Positions 54,838 through 62,419 of a stretch of DNA of 64,000 nt are shown piece after piece; the stretch's first letter is position 1, and each line of letters starts with the position of its first letter. The DNA lies in assembly GCF_044803115.1 (NCBI RefSeq), contig NZ_CP085224.1, positions 372,001-436,000 of the forward strand, in the 5' to 3' direction. A model generated the notes under the pieces. The model had not been told where the DNA came from and did not search any database. It saw only the letters and a program-made list of their open reading frames with translations. This DNA comes from Caenispirillum salinarum_A (lineage in GTDB: Bacteria > Pseudomonadota > Alphaproteobacteria > Rhodospirillales > Rhodospirillaceae). The position numbers and the translations under genes were made by a program.

Positions 54838-55719
54838 TCAGGCCGGCACCGGCAGGGGTTCCGCGCGGAACCGGCGCACCGGCGTGGCCAGGGCGTCCTG
54901 CGCCTCGATCAGCGCCAGTTCACGCCCGCCGGCTCGTTCGGTGGCCTCGAACACGCTGAACAGGCCGTTGACGGCGGCCTCCAGCGCCTCGGGCACGCGG
55001 CGGCTGCGCAGGAAGTGACCGAGAAAAAGCGCGGCGAAGGCATCGCCGGAGCCGGTCGGCGGATGCGCCAGCGGGATACGCGGGGTGGAGATGAGCCACG
55101 CCCCTTCGGGCCCACGCGCCAGCACCTCGATCCGCTGCGGGTCGGCGTCGCAGCGCCGCAGCGAGGTGACCATGACCACCTTGGGGCCCATGGCGCGCAG
55201 GGCGTCCACCGCCTCCACCACCTGGCTCATGAGCGAGCAGGGGCGGCCGGTCAGCAGTTCCAGCTCGAACTGATTGGGGGTGGCGAGGTCGGCGCGCGGA
55301 ATGACCACGTCGCGCATCAGGTCGGGGATGTCCGGCTTGACGTAGAGCCCGCCCGGCCCTCCGGTGGCCTCGTGATCGCCCATGACCGGGTCGCAGCAGT
55401 AAATCGCGTCCGGGTTGGCCGCCTTCACCGTATCGGCGGCCTCCACCACCGCGTGGCCGATGCCGGCGTCGCCCAGGTAGCCCGACAGCAGCGCGTCACA
55501 GCGGCCGAGCACGCCGCGCTCGCCGATTCCCCGGACCGTGTCCCGCACCAGGGCGGCGCCGAGGACGGTGCCGCGCACGGTCTCGTAGCCCGTGTGGTTG
55601 GAGAAGTGGACGGTGTGCACCGGCCACACCTCGTTGCCCAGGCGCTGCAGCGGAAACACCGCCGCCGAGTTGCCCACATGGCCGTAGGCGACGTGGGACT
55701 GGATGGAAAGGATCGCCAA
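54838..55719 (-). CDS. pdxY: Pyridoxal kinase
   Basis: PdxY (293 aa) phosphorylates pyridoxal to PLP in vitamin B6 salvage. The N-terminal motif is ILSIQSHVAYGHVGNSAAVFPLQ, and the ATP/anion-hole motif PPTGSGDAFAALFLGH contains the catalytic Asp. YCCDPVMGD is the family's central block. The start codon is TTG, supported by GGAGG 6 nt upstream, and family similarity begins at once. PdxK cannot be fully excluded. It is divergent from the mcl gene across a structured 431-nt gap. Confidence 0.93.
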   Translation of the reverse strand: MAILSIQSHVAYGHVGNSAAVFPLQRLGNEVWPVHTVHFSNHTGYETVRGTVLGAALVRDTVRGIGERGVLGRCDALLSGYLGDAGIGHAVVEAADTVKAANPDAIYCCDPVMGDHEATGGPGGLYVKPDIPDLMRDVVIPRADLATPNQFELELLTGRPCSLMSQVVEAVDALRAMGPKVVMVTSLRRCDADPQRIEVLARGPEGAWLISTPRIPLAHPPTGSGDAFAALFLGHFLRSRRVPEALEAAVNGLFSVFEATERAGGRELALIEAQDALATPVRRFRAEPLPVPA

Positions 55720-55897
55720 GACTGGCCTCCGGGTCCGGAACGCGATGGCTCCGCACTATAAGCCCGATGGAGGGACGGGCAACGGGCCATTTCGGGCGAC
55801 GGCGCCGGGCGCCGTTCGAAATCGACTTGGGCGATGAAAAAGGGCTGTTAAATCGGATGGATCGGCAGCCGCCGTTCCCGGCATAAAAGAGACACGG

Positions 55898-55987
55898 CGA
55901 CGCGCCGTCCTGCCTGCCCCGGTCGATCCCGCGGCGCGTCGTTATCCCCGGCCCGCACGCCTCTCCCCCTCCTCCGGCGTGCGGGCC
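55898..55987. repeat. Two tandem inverted repeats in the pdxY-mcl gap
   Basis: In the 431-nt divergent gap 55720-56150, a 10-bp inverted repeat (CGACGCGCCG at 55898-55907, CGGCGCGTCG at 55932-55941) is followed by a 12-bp one (GGCCCGCACGCC at 55950-55961, GGCGTGCGGGCC at 55976-55987, loop 14 nt). Neither is followed by a T-run. They could be a structured leader of mcl or a small RNA. I see no coding sequence elsewhere in the gap. Confidence 0.5.
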
Positions 55988-56150
55988 ACCCCTTCCTCAG
56001 AAAATGACCCGCAGCGCTTCATCTGGGTTCGAATGTTTCACATCCGGCTTGTCAGGCGAGGCCGGCGGGGATAGTGTGCGGCGCAGCACGCGGGCGGTTT
56101 CCGCCCGTTGATCCATGCGCAACGCCGCACACAGGAAGGGAGAGCGTTTC

Positions 56151-57032
56151 ATGGCCACCGTGACCCGCCCGCGCCGCAGTGTCCTCTACATGCCGGGGTC
56201 GAACACCCGCGCGCTGGAGAAGGCCAAGACCCTGGCCGCCGACGGCCTGATCCTGGACCTGGAGGACGCCACCGCGCCCGACGCCAAGGAGGAGGCCCGC
56301 AGACACGTGGTCGCCGCCGCCGGCCAGTACGGCAAGCGCGAGGTGCTGATCCGCGTCAACGGCCTGAACACGCCCTGGGGCCACGACGACATCAAGGCCG
56401 CCGCCGCGTCGGAGGCCGACGGCATCCTGCTGCCCAAGGTGGAAAGCGCCGACGCCGTGCGCCTCTGCGCGCACATCATGGACGAGGCCGGCGCCCCGGC
56501 CGACATGGCGATCTGGTGCATGATGGAAACGCCGCTGGGCATCCTGCACGCCGAGGAGATCGCCAACGCCAGCCCGCGCATGGGCGGCTTCGTCATGGGC
56601 ACGTCGGACCTCGCCAAGGACCTGCACGCCGAACACACGAAGATGCGCCTGCCCTTCGTCACCAGCCTGGGCCTCTGCGCCCTGGCGGCGCGGGCCTATG
56701 GGCTGGCGCTGCTGGACGGCGTGTACCTGGACCTGCAGGACGACGAGGGCTTCAAGGACAGCTGCGTGCAGGGCCGCGAGTTCGGCTTCGACGGCAAGAC
56801 GCTCATCCACCCCAAGACCATCGGCATGGCCAACGAGGCCTTCGCCCCGAGCACGGAGCAGGTGGAGTGGTCGCGCCGCATCATCGACGCCCACGCCGAG
56901 GCCGTGAAGGAAGGCAAGGGCGTCGTGGTGGTCGACGGCAAGCTGATCGAGAACCTGCACGTCGAAAACGCCAAGCGCCTCGTCAGCCTGTCGGAACAGA
57001 TCGACGAACTGGAGGCTGCGGCGGGGGCGTAA
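56151..57032 (+). CDS. mcl1: L-malyl-CoA / beta-methylmalyl-CoA lyase (HpcH/HpaI aldolase family)
   Basis: A 293-aa CoA-ester lyase. Conserved blocks are RSVLYMPGSNTRALEKA, GLILDLEDATAPDAKEEAR, the metal-binding region WCMMETPLGI and FDGKTLIHPKTI. In the ethylmalonyl-CoA pathway it cleaves beta-methylmalyl-CoA to glyoxylate and propionyl-CoA and condenses or cleaves malyl-CoA. The neighbour mch, which makes beta-methylmalyl-CoA, supports this over citrate lyase beta-subunit, which would come with citC/D/F. AGGAAGGGAG precedes the ATG. A 257-nt gap containing a palindromic element separates it from mch. Confidence 0.93.
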   Translation: MATVTRPRRSVLYMPGSNTRALEKAKTLAADGLILDLEDATAPDAKEEARRHVVAAAGQYGKREVLIRVNGLNTPWGHDDIKAAAASEADGILLPKVESADAVRLCAHIMDEAGAPADMAIWCMMETPLGILHAEEIANASPRMGGFVMGTSDLAKDLHAEHTKMRLPFVTSLGLCALAARAYGLALLDGVYLDLQDDEGFKDSCVQGREFGFDGKTLIHPKTIGMANEAFAPSTEQVEWSRRIIDAHAEAVKEGKGVVVVDGKLIENLHVENAKRLVSLSEQIDELEAAAGA

Positions 57033-57058
57033 GGCTCTCGCAGCGCGACGCATTTTTT

Positions 57059-57251
57059 TGAACCACCACGGCACCAAGACACCAGGGCTTTCCGGCTCCG
57101 CCGGACTGTGACTGCGAGGGAGCCTCGGGCTCCCTCGCGCTCCCTCGCCCCCTTGGCCACGAAGCGGACAAACCAGGGGATAAGGTCGGGGAGGGATATG
57201 ATGGCGCGCCTGCGCGCACTGTCCTGGTGCCTTGGTGTCTTTGGTGGTTCA
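57059..57251. mobile_element. Small palindromic (MITE-like) element between mcl and mch
   Basis: About 193 bp flanked by near-identical 28-29-nt inverted repeats (left 57059-57087, right 57223-57251, both starting TGAACCACCA and continuing with CACCAAG-type units). Inside, an 11-bp stem with a 3-nt loop lies at 57114-57138. It has no coding capacity. The ACCACCAAGACACCAAG-type sequence is one I recall as a dispersed intergenic repeat in other bacteria. No target-site duplication is obvious, and no second copy occurs in this window. Confidence 0.55.
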
Positions 57252-57289
57252 CCCCCACTCCACCGCCGTCTCACGCGGAGACCGACTCC

Positions 57290-58354
57290 ATGACCAAGAC
57301 CAAGACCAACCCCGGCAACTACTTCGAGGATTTCGCCATCGGGCAGGAAATCCGCCACGCCACGCCGCGCACGGTGACCGAGGGCGACATCGCGCTCTAC
57401 ACCGCGCTCTACGGTCCGCGCTTCGCCGTGCAGTCGGCGGCGGACTTCGCCATGGACCTCGGGTTCGAGGACATGCCGGTCGATGACCTGCTGGTCTTCC
57501 ACATCGCCTTCGGCAAGACGGTGCCGGACATCAGCCTGAACGCGGTCGCCAACCTGGGCTACGCCGACGGCCGCTTCGGCGTGCCGGTCTACGCCGGCGA
57601 CACCATCCGCACCACCAGCGAGGTCATCGGGCTGAAGGAGAACTCCAACGGCAAGACCGGCGTGGTCTACGTGCGCTCGCGCGCCGTCAACCAGGAAGAC
57701 CAGATGGTGGTGGAATACTGCCGCTGGGTCATGGTCAACAAGAAGGACCACGCCAGCCCGGCGCCCGAGGCCGTGCTGCCCGACCTGCCCAAGGCGGTGA
57801 CGCCCGAGTCGCTGCGTCTGCCCACAAGGCTGCGGCTCGACAAGTACGACTTCCAGCGCGCCGGTTCGACGTTTGCCTGGGAGGACTACGAGCCCGGCGA
57901 AAAGATCGACCACGTCGACGGCATGACCATCGAGGAGGCGGAGCACATGATGGCCACCCGCCTCTACCAGAACACCGCCAAGGTGCACTTCAACCAGTTC
58001 GAGCAGGCCAAGGGCCGCTTCGGCAAGCGCCTGATCTACGGCGGCCACATCATCAGCCTGGCCCGCGCGCTGTCGTTCAACGGGCTGGAGAACGCCTTCA
58101 AGATCGTCGCCATCAACGGCGGAACCCATTGCAATCCCACGTTTGCCGGCGACACCATCCACGCCTGGACCGAGGTGGTGGAAAAGAACGAGATCCACGA
58201 GCGCCCTGATCTGGGCGCGCTGCGTCTCCGTACCATTGCCACAAAGGATCGCCCTTGCGCGGACCACCCGCTCAAGGGGGATGACGGCAAGTACGATCCG
58301 CAGGTGGTTCTCGACTTTGACTACACGGTTCTCATGCCCCGTCGGCAGCCCTGA
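57290..58354 (+). CDS. mch: Mesaconyl-CoA hydratase (double MaoC/hotdog domain)
   Basis: A 354-aa hydratase with two hotdog domains. In the ethylmalonyl-CoA pathway it hydrates mesaconyl-CoA (C1) to beta-methylmalyl-CoA, the substrate of the lyase next door. The N-terminal half starts NYFEDFAIGQEIRHATPRTVTEGD; the second half has EDYEPGEKIDHVDGMTI and HFNQFEQAKGRFGKRLIYGGH. The latter hydratase-like loop with GGHIIS is typical of this enzyme. Length fits known Mch (about 340-350 aa). CGGAGA is 8 nt before the ATG. The other genes of the pathway (ccr, ecm, mcd) are outside this window. Confidence 0.92.
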   Translation: MTKTKTNPGNYFEDFAIGQEIRHATPRTVTEGDIALYTALYGPRFAVQSAADFAMDLGFEDMPVDDLLVFHIAFGKTVPDISLNAVANLGYADGRFGVPVYAGDTIRTTSEVIGLKENSNGKTGVVYVRSRAVNQEDQMVVEYCRWVMVNKKDHASPAPEAVLPDLPKAVTPESLRLPTRLRLDKYDFQRAGSTFAWEDYEPGEKIDHVDGMTIEEAEHMMATRLYQNTAKVHFNQFEQAKGRFGKRLIYGGHIISLARALSFNGLENAFKIVAINGGTHCNPTFAGDTIHAWTEVVEKNEIHERPDLGALRLRTIATKDRPCADHPLKGDDGKYDPQVVLDFDYTVLMPRRQP

Positions 58355-58404
58355 GACCTACCCGGTCGGGTGGGTGCGGTCCCGGTCCAGCCCACCCGGG
58401 AGCG

Positions 58405-58433
58405 TTGACAGGGGTGGGGCGAGGGGATAAACC
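58405..58433 (+). promoter_or_regulatory. Candidate promoter of sdhCDAB
   Basis: A consensus TTGACA (58405-58410) is 17 nt from TAAACC (58428-58433), in the 343-nt gap between mch and sdhC. It predicts a leader of about 255 nt. The gap also has an inverted repeat CGGGTGGG/CCCACCCG (58367-58374, 58391-58398) just after mch that may end the mch transcript. I see no gene in this gap. Confidence 0.5.
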
Positions 58434-58697
58434 TTCTGCCGCATTGCCGCATGACTCCTGGCGTCTCCCGGAACGCCGTGACGAGGGGGCGCGTGCATCA
58501 CCCCGGCGCTTGCCGCCGGTGGGGTTCGCGCGGATCGGAGTCGGGCGCGGCATCCTCCCCGCGGGTGGGAGGGGTGGCCGTGCCCTCGCCAAGACGAGGC
58601 GCCGCGCGCGCCGCGACGTATGGGAACAGGCGCGGAAACGCGCCGCAGACTTATGCGCGTCCGCTATCGGGCGCCGACCGTCGAAGAGGCTGACGCC

Positions 58698-59078
58698 ATG
58701 AAATCTGACACTCGGCCGTTGTCGCCGCACCTTCAGGTCTACAAGCTGCCCATCGAGGGCAAGCTGTCGATCCTGCATCGCATCACCGGCGTGGGAATCT
58801 CCATCGGCATGCTGCTGCTGACCTACTGGGTGGGCGCGGCGGCCTACGGACCGGAGACCTACGACGCCGCCATGGGCTTCATCACCTCGTGGTTCGGCTA
58901 TCTGCTTCTGCTGGGCTTCTCTGTGGCCTTCTTCTTCCACACCGTCAGCGGCATCCGTCACCTGGTGTGGGACGTGGGCGTCGGCCTGACGAAGGAAGAA
59001 GCGCGCCGCTCGTCGTACGCCGTCATCGCGGCCACCGCCGTGCTGACCGTGCTCGCCTGGATCATCGGTCTGGCCTGA
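58698..59078 (+). CDS. sdhC: Succinate dehydrogenase cytochrome b556 subunit
   Basis: SdhC (126 aa) is one of two membrane anchors of complex II, binding haem b and ubiquinone together with SdhD. Family blocks are RPLSPHLQVYKLPIEGKLSILHR (start region) and the haem-ligand helix with HTVSGIRHLVWD. Three membrane helices are present. AAGAGG lies 8 nt before the ATG. It is the first gene of sdhCDAB, 14 nt before sdhD. Confidence 0.97.
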   Translation: MKSDTRPLSPHLQVYKLPIEGKLSILHRITGVGISIGMLLLTYWVGAAAYGPETYDAAMGFITSWFGYLLLLGFSVAFFFHTVSGIRHLVWDVGVGLTKEEARRSSYAVIAATAVLTVLAWIIGLA

Positions 59079-59092
59079 GGGGGAAAATACTC

Positions 59093-59470
59093 ATGAGCCT
59101 GCGTTCTCCTCTCGGCCGCGTCCGCGGCCTGGGTTCCGCCAAGGAAGGTGTCGGTCACTGGATCGCCCAGCGCGTCAGCGCGGTCGGCCTGATCGTGCTC
59201 GGCTTCTGGTTCGTCACCGCGATCATTTCCAACGTCGGCGGCGACTACGCCACCTTCACCCGCTGGCTGAGCAATCCCGGCAACGCCACCATGATGATCC
59301 TGACCATCGGCGTCAGCTTCTGGCACATGGCGCTGGGCCTTCAGGTCGTCATCGAGGACTACGTCCACGGCGGCGCCCGCGCGCCCTCGCTGATCGCCGT
59401 CAAGCTGGTGAGCTTCGCGCTGGCTGCCTTCGGCATCCTGTCGGTCCTGAAAGTTGCCTTCGGAGGCTGA
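59093..59470 (+). CDS. sdhD: Succinate dehydrogenase hydrophobic anchor subunit
   Basis: SdhD (125 aa) completes the membrane part of complex II. The N-terminal segment SPLGRVRGLGSAKEGVGHW is typical of alphaproteobacterial SdhD, and three membrane helices follow. The second contains WHMALGLQVVIEDYVHG, where the quinone-site Asp-Tyr pair is expected. GGGGGA is 8 nt upstream of the ATG. It ends 5 nt before sdhA. Confidence 0.96.
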   Translation: MSLRSPLGRVRGLGSAKEGVGHWIAQRVSAVGLIVLGFWFVTAIISNVGGDYATFTRWLSNPGNATMMILTIGVSFWHMALGLQVVIEDYVHGGARAPSLIAVKLVSFALAAFGILSVLKVAFGG

Positions 59471-59475
59471 GGTAA

Positions 59476-61266
59476 ATGGCTGAATACGACATCATCGACC
59501 ATGAATACGACGTGGTGGTCGTCGGCGCCGGCGGCGCCGGCCTCCGGGCCACCTTCGGCATGGTCGCCGCCGGCCTGAAGACGGCCTGCGTCACCAAGGT
59601 TTTCCCGACCCGCTCCCACACCGTGGCCGCCCAGGGCGGCATCGGCGCGTCGCTCGGCAACATGGCCGAGGACAAGTGGCAGTGGCACATGTACGACACC
59701 GTCAAGGGCTCCGACTGGCTCGGTGACCAGGACGCCATCGAATACATGTGCCGCGAGGCCGTGCCGGCCGTCTACGAGCTGGAGCACTTCGGCGTGCCGT
59801 TCTCGCGCACCGAGGACGGCAAGATCTACCAGCGCCCGTTCGGCGGCCACATGCGCAACTACGGCGAGGCCCCGGTGCAGCGCGCCTGCGCCGCCGCCGA
59901 CCGCACCGGCCACGCCATCCTGCACACGCTCTACCAGCAGTCGCTGAAGCACAACGCCGAGTTCTTCGTCGAGTTCTTCGCCGTCGACCTGCTGATGGAC
60001 CCGGAAGACGGCTCCTGCCGCGGCGTCATCGCGCTGGACATGGCCAACGGCACCATCCACCGCTTCCGCGCCCACCAGACGGTGCTGGCGACGGGTGGTT
60101 ACGGCCGCGCCTACTTCTCGTGCACCTCGGCGCACACCTGCACCGGCGACGGCAACGGTATGGTCGCCCGCGCCGGCCTGCCCCTGCAGGACCACGAGTT
60201 CGTGCAGTTCCACCCGACCGGCATCTACGGCTCGGGCTGCCTGATCACGGAAGGCGCGCGCGGCGAGGGCGGCTACCTCACCAACTCCGAGGGTGAGCGC
60301 TTCATGGAGCGCTACGCGCCGACCGCCAAGGACCTGGCGTCGCGCGACGTCGTCTCCCGCGCCATGACCATGGAAATCCGCGAGGGTCGCGGTGTCGGTC
60401 CCAACAAGGACCACATCCACCTGCACCTGGAGCACCTGGGCGCCGACGTGTTGCACGCCCGCCTGCCCGGCATCACGGAAACGGCCAAGATCTTCGCCGG
60501 CGTCGACGCCACGAAGGAGCCGATCCCCGTCCTGCCGACGGTGCACTACAACATGGGCGGCATTCCGACCACCTACATGGGCGAAGTGGTGCGTCCGACC
60601 AAGGACAACCCCGACCAGGTGGTCGGCGGCCTGATGGCCGTCGGCGAGGCGGCCTGCGTGTCGGTCCACGGCGCCAACCGCCTGGGCACCAACTCGCTGC
60701 TCGACCTGGTGGTCTTCGGCCGCGCCGCCGCGCACCGCGCCGCGGAACTGGTCAAGCCGGGCACCAAGCACAAGCCGCTGACGAAGTCCGCCGACGACCT
60801 GGCGCTGTCGCGCATCGACCGCATCCGCAACGCCAACGGCTCGCTGACCACCCACGAGATCCGGTCCAAGCTGCAGGGCACCATGCAGCTCGACGCGGCG
60901 GTGTTCCGCACCAAGGACAGCCTGAAGGAAGGCCTTGGCAAGGTTCACGAGATCGCGGCGACGCTCAAGGACCTCAAGGTCACGGACCGCTCGCTGGTGT
61001 TCAACACCGACCTGACCGAGGCCCTGGAACTGGAGAACTTGATGGCGAGCGCGCTTGCCACCATCTCCGGCGCCGAGGCCCGCCAGGAAAGCCGTGGCGC
61101 CCACGCCCACGAGGATTACCCGGACCGCGACGACGCCAACTGGATGAAGCACACGCTCGCCTACGTCGACCATGACTACAAGGTCACCCTCGATTACCGT
61201 CCCGTGCACACCTACACGCTGACGGACGAGGTCGAGTACATCGAGCCCAAGAAGCGCGTGTACTGA
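59476..61266 (+). CDS. sdhA: Succinate dehydrogenase flavoprotein subunit
   Basis: SdhA (596 aa) oxidises succinate to fumarate on covalently bound FAD at the cytoplasmic face. The dinucleotide motif is VVVVGAGGAGLRATFGMV. The FAD-linked histidine lies in RSHTVAAQGG, and the active-site region includes FVQFHPTGIYGSGCLITEGARGE up to the catalytic Arg. The C-terminal block (DYRPVHTYTLTDEVEYIEPK) is as in mitochondrial-type SdhA. Length is standard. Confidence 0.98.
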   Translation: MAEYDIIDHEYDVVVVGAGGAGLRATFGMVAAGLKTACVTKVFPTRSHTVAAQGGIGASLGNMAEDKWQWHMYDTVKGSDWLGDQDAIEYMCREAVPAVYELEHFGVPFSRTEDGKIYQRPFGGHMRNYGEAPVQRACAAADRTGHAILHTLYQQSLKHNAEFFVEFFAVDLLMDPEDGSCRGVIALDMANGTIHRFRAHQTVLATGGYGRAYFSCTSAHTCTGDGNGMVARAGLPLQDHEFVQFHPTGIYGSGCLITEGARGEGGYLTNSEGERFMERYAPTAKDLASRDVVSRAMTMEIREGRGVGPNKDHIHLHLEHLGADVLHARLPGITETAKIFAGVDATKEPIPVLPTVHYNMGGIPTTYMGEVVRPTKDNPDQVVGGLMAVGEAACVSVHGANRLGTNSLLDLVVFGRAAAHRAAELVKPGTKHKPLTKSADDLALSRIDRIRNANGSLTTHEIRSKLQGTMQLDAAVFRTKDSLKEGLGKVHEIAATLKDLKVTDRSLVFNTDLTEALELENLMASALATISGAEARQESRGAHAHEDYPDRDDANWMKHTLAYVDHDYKVTLDYRPVHTYTLTDEVEYIEPKKRVY

Positions 61267-61305
61267 TCGGTCGACGCTGACGACGCCTGTTGCGAGGAAA
61301 AAAAC

Positions 61306-62088
61306 ATGGCTGAATTCACTCTGCCGCCGAACAGCCGCGTGAAGGAGGGCAAGACCTTCAAGGCGCCGGCCGGTGCGAAGAACGTCAAGGCCTTCAAGAT
61401 CTACCGCTACGATCCGGACCTCGGCGAGAACCCGCGTGTGGACACGTTCGAGATCGACCTGGACGCCTGCGGCCCGATGGTCCTGGACGCCCTGCTGAAG
61501 ATCAAGAACGAGGTCGACAGCACGCTGACCCTGCGGCGCTCCTGCCGCGAGGGCATCTGCGGTTCGTGCTCCATGAACATCGACGGCACGAACACGCTGG
61601 CCTGCCTGAAGCCCATCGACGAGGTCACCGGCCCGGTCAACGTCTACCCGCTGCCGCACATGCCGGTGGTCAAGGACCTGGTGCCCGACCTGACTCAGGT
61701 CTACGCCCAGTACCGCTCCATCGAGCCGTGGATGAAGGCCGACACGGCGGTGTCCGCCAACAAGGAGCGTCCGCAGTCGCCGGAAGAACGCGCCGAACTG
61801 GACGGCCTGTGGGAGTGCATCCTGTGCTTCTGCTGCACCACCTCCTGCCCCAGCTACTGGTGGAACGGCGACCGTTACCTGGGCCCGGCGATCCTGCTGC
61901 AGGCCGCGCGCTGGATCAACGACAGCCGCGACGAAGCGACCGGTGAGCGTCTGGACCAGCTGGAAGACCCCTTCCGCCTGTACCGCTGCCACACCATCAT
62001 GAACTGCACCAACACGTGTCCGAAGGGCCTGAACCCCGCCAAGGCCATCGCGGACATCAAGCAGAAGCTGGCCGAGCGCGTGCTGTAA
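61306..62088 (+). CDS. sdhB: Succinate dehydrogenase iron-sulfur subunit
   Basis: SdhB (260 aa) carries electrons from FAD to quinone through three clusters. The 2Fe-2S ligands are in CREGICGSCSMNIDG plus a downstream Cys (LACLKP). The 4Fe-4S and 3Fe-4S clusters use CILCFCCTTSCPSYW and CHTIMNCTNTCPKGLNP. GAGGAAAA precedes the ATG. It is 39 nt after sdhA and closes the operon before a clear terminator. Confidence 0.98.
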   Translation: MAEFTLPPNSRVKEGKTFKAPAGAKNVKAFKIYRYDPDLGENPRVDTFEIDLDACGPMVLDALLKIKNEVDSTLTLRRSCREGICGSCSMNIDGTNTLACLKPIDEVTGPVNVYPLPHMPVVKDLVPDLTQVYAQYRSIEPWMKADTAVSANKERPQSPEERAELDGLWECILCFCCTTSCPSYWWNGDRYLGPAILLQAARWINDSRDEATGERLDQLEDPFRLYRCHTIMNCTNTCPKGLNPAKAIADIKQKLAERVL

Positions 62089-62117
62089 GGCACGCCCTCA
62101 GCGCGCACGCGAGAGAG

Positions 62118-62152
62118 AAAGCCCCCGCCGGACGCTCCGGCGGGGGCTTTTT
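62118..62152 (+). terminator. Rho-independent terminator of the sdh operon
   Basis: A perfect 15-bp stem (AAAGCCCCCGCCGGA with TCCGGCGGGGGCTTT) and 3-nt loop, starting 29 nt after sdhB, ends in a run of T. The symmetric A/T flanks allow it to work in both directions. Confidence 0.92.
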
Positions 62153-62325
62153 CGTGCCCGGCGCGGAGCGCCTGTCGCCCGGTGGTCCGCAAGCGGAACG
62201 CGGCCGCGATCGCTTGCGGTAAAATTCAACCCGCAGATGTAAGGGGCCGCCTCGCACTAAATCAAGAGTGGTATCTTTGCTGTTTCAACCATGATTTCAC
62301 GGCGACCACCTTCCGCACTGGAAGA

Positions 62326-62355
62326 TTGCACCGCAGCAAACTTTCGTCGCATAAT
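62326..62355 (+). promoter_or_regulatory. Candidate promoter of the unknown membrane-protein gene
   Basis: TTGCAC (62326-62331) and CATAAT (62350-62355) are 18 nt apart, giving a leader of about 57 nt. They lie in the AT-richer gap 62153-62419, which is clearly unlike the neighbouring GC-rich DNA. Nothing else is recognisable in that gap. Confidence 0.45.
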
Positions 62356-62419
62356 GGCGATTAGGGAGTAGTCTGCGGCGATCGACCTGTCTGTCTCGCC
62401 GCGCCGTTCGGGGGCAGAC

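Noticed and set aside
56018..56045. GGTTCGAAT, which resembles a tRNA T-loop.
   Set aside because: No complementary T stem, acceptor stem or anticodon arm can be drawn around it.
59359..61992. An 877-codon open frame opposite sdhA-sdhB.
   Set aside because: Same antisense artefact of GC-rich codon use; the plus-strand sdh genes are unambiguous.
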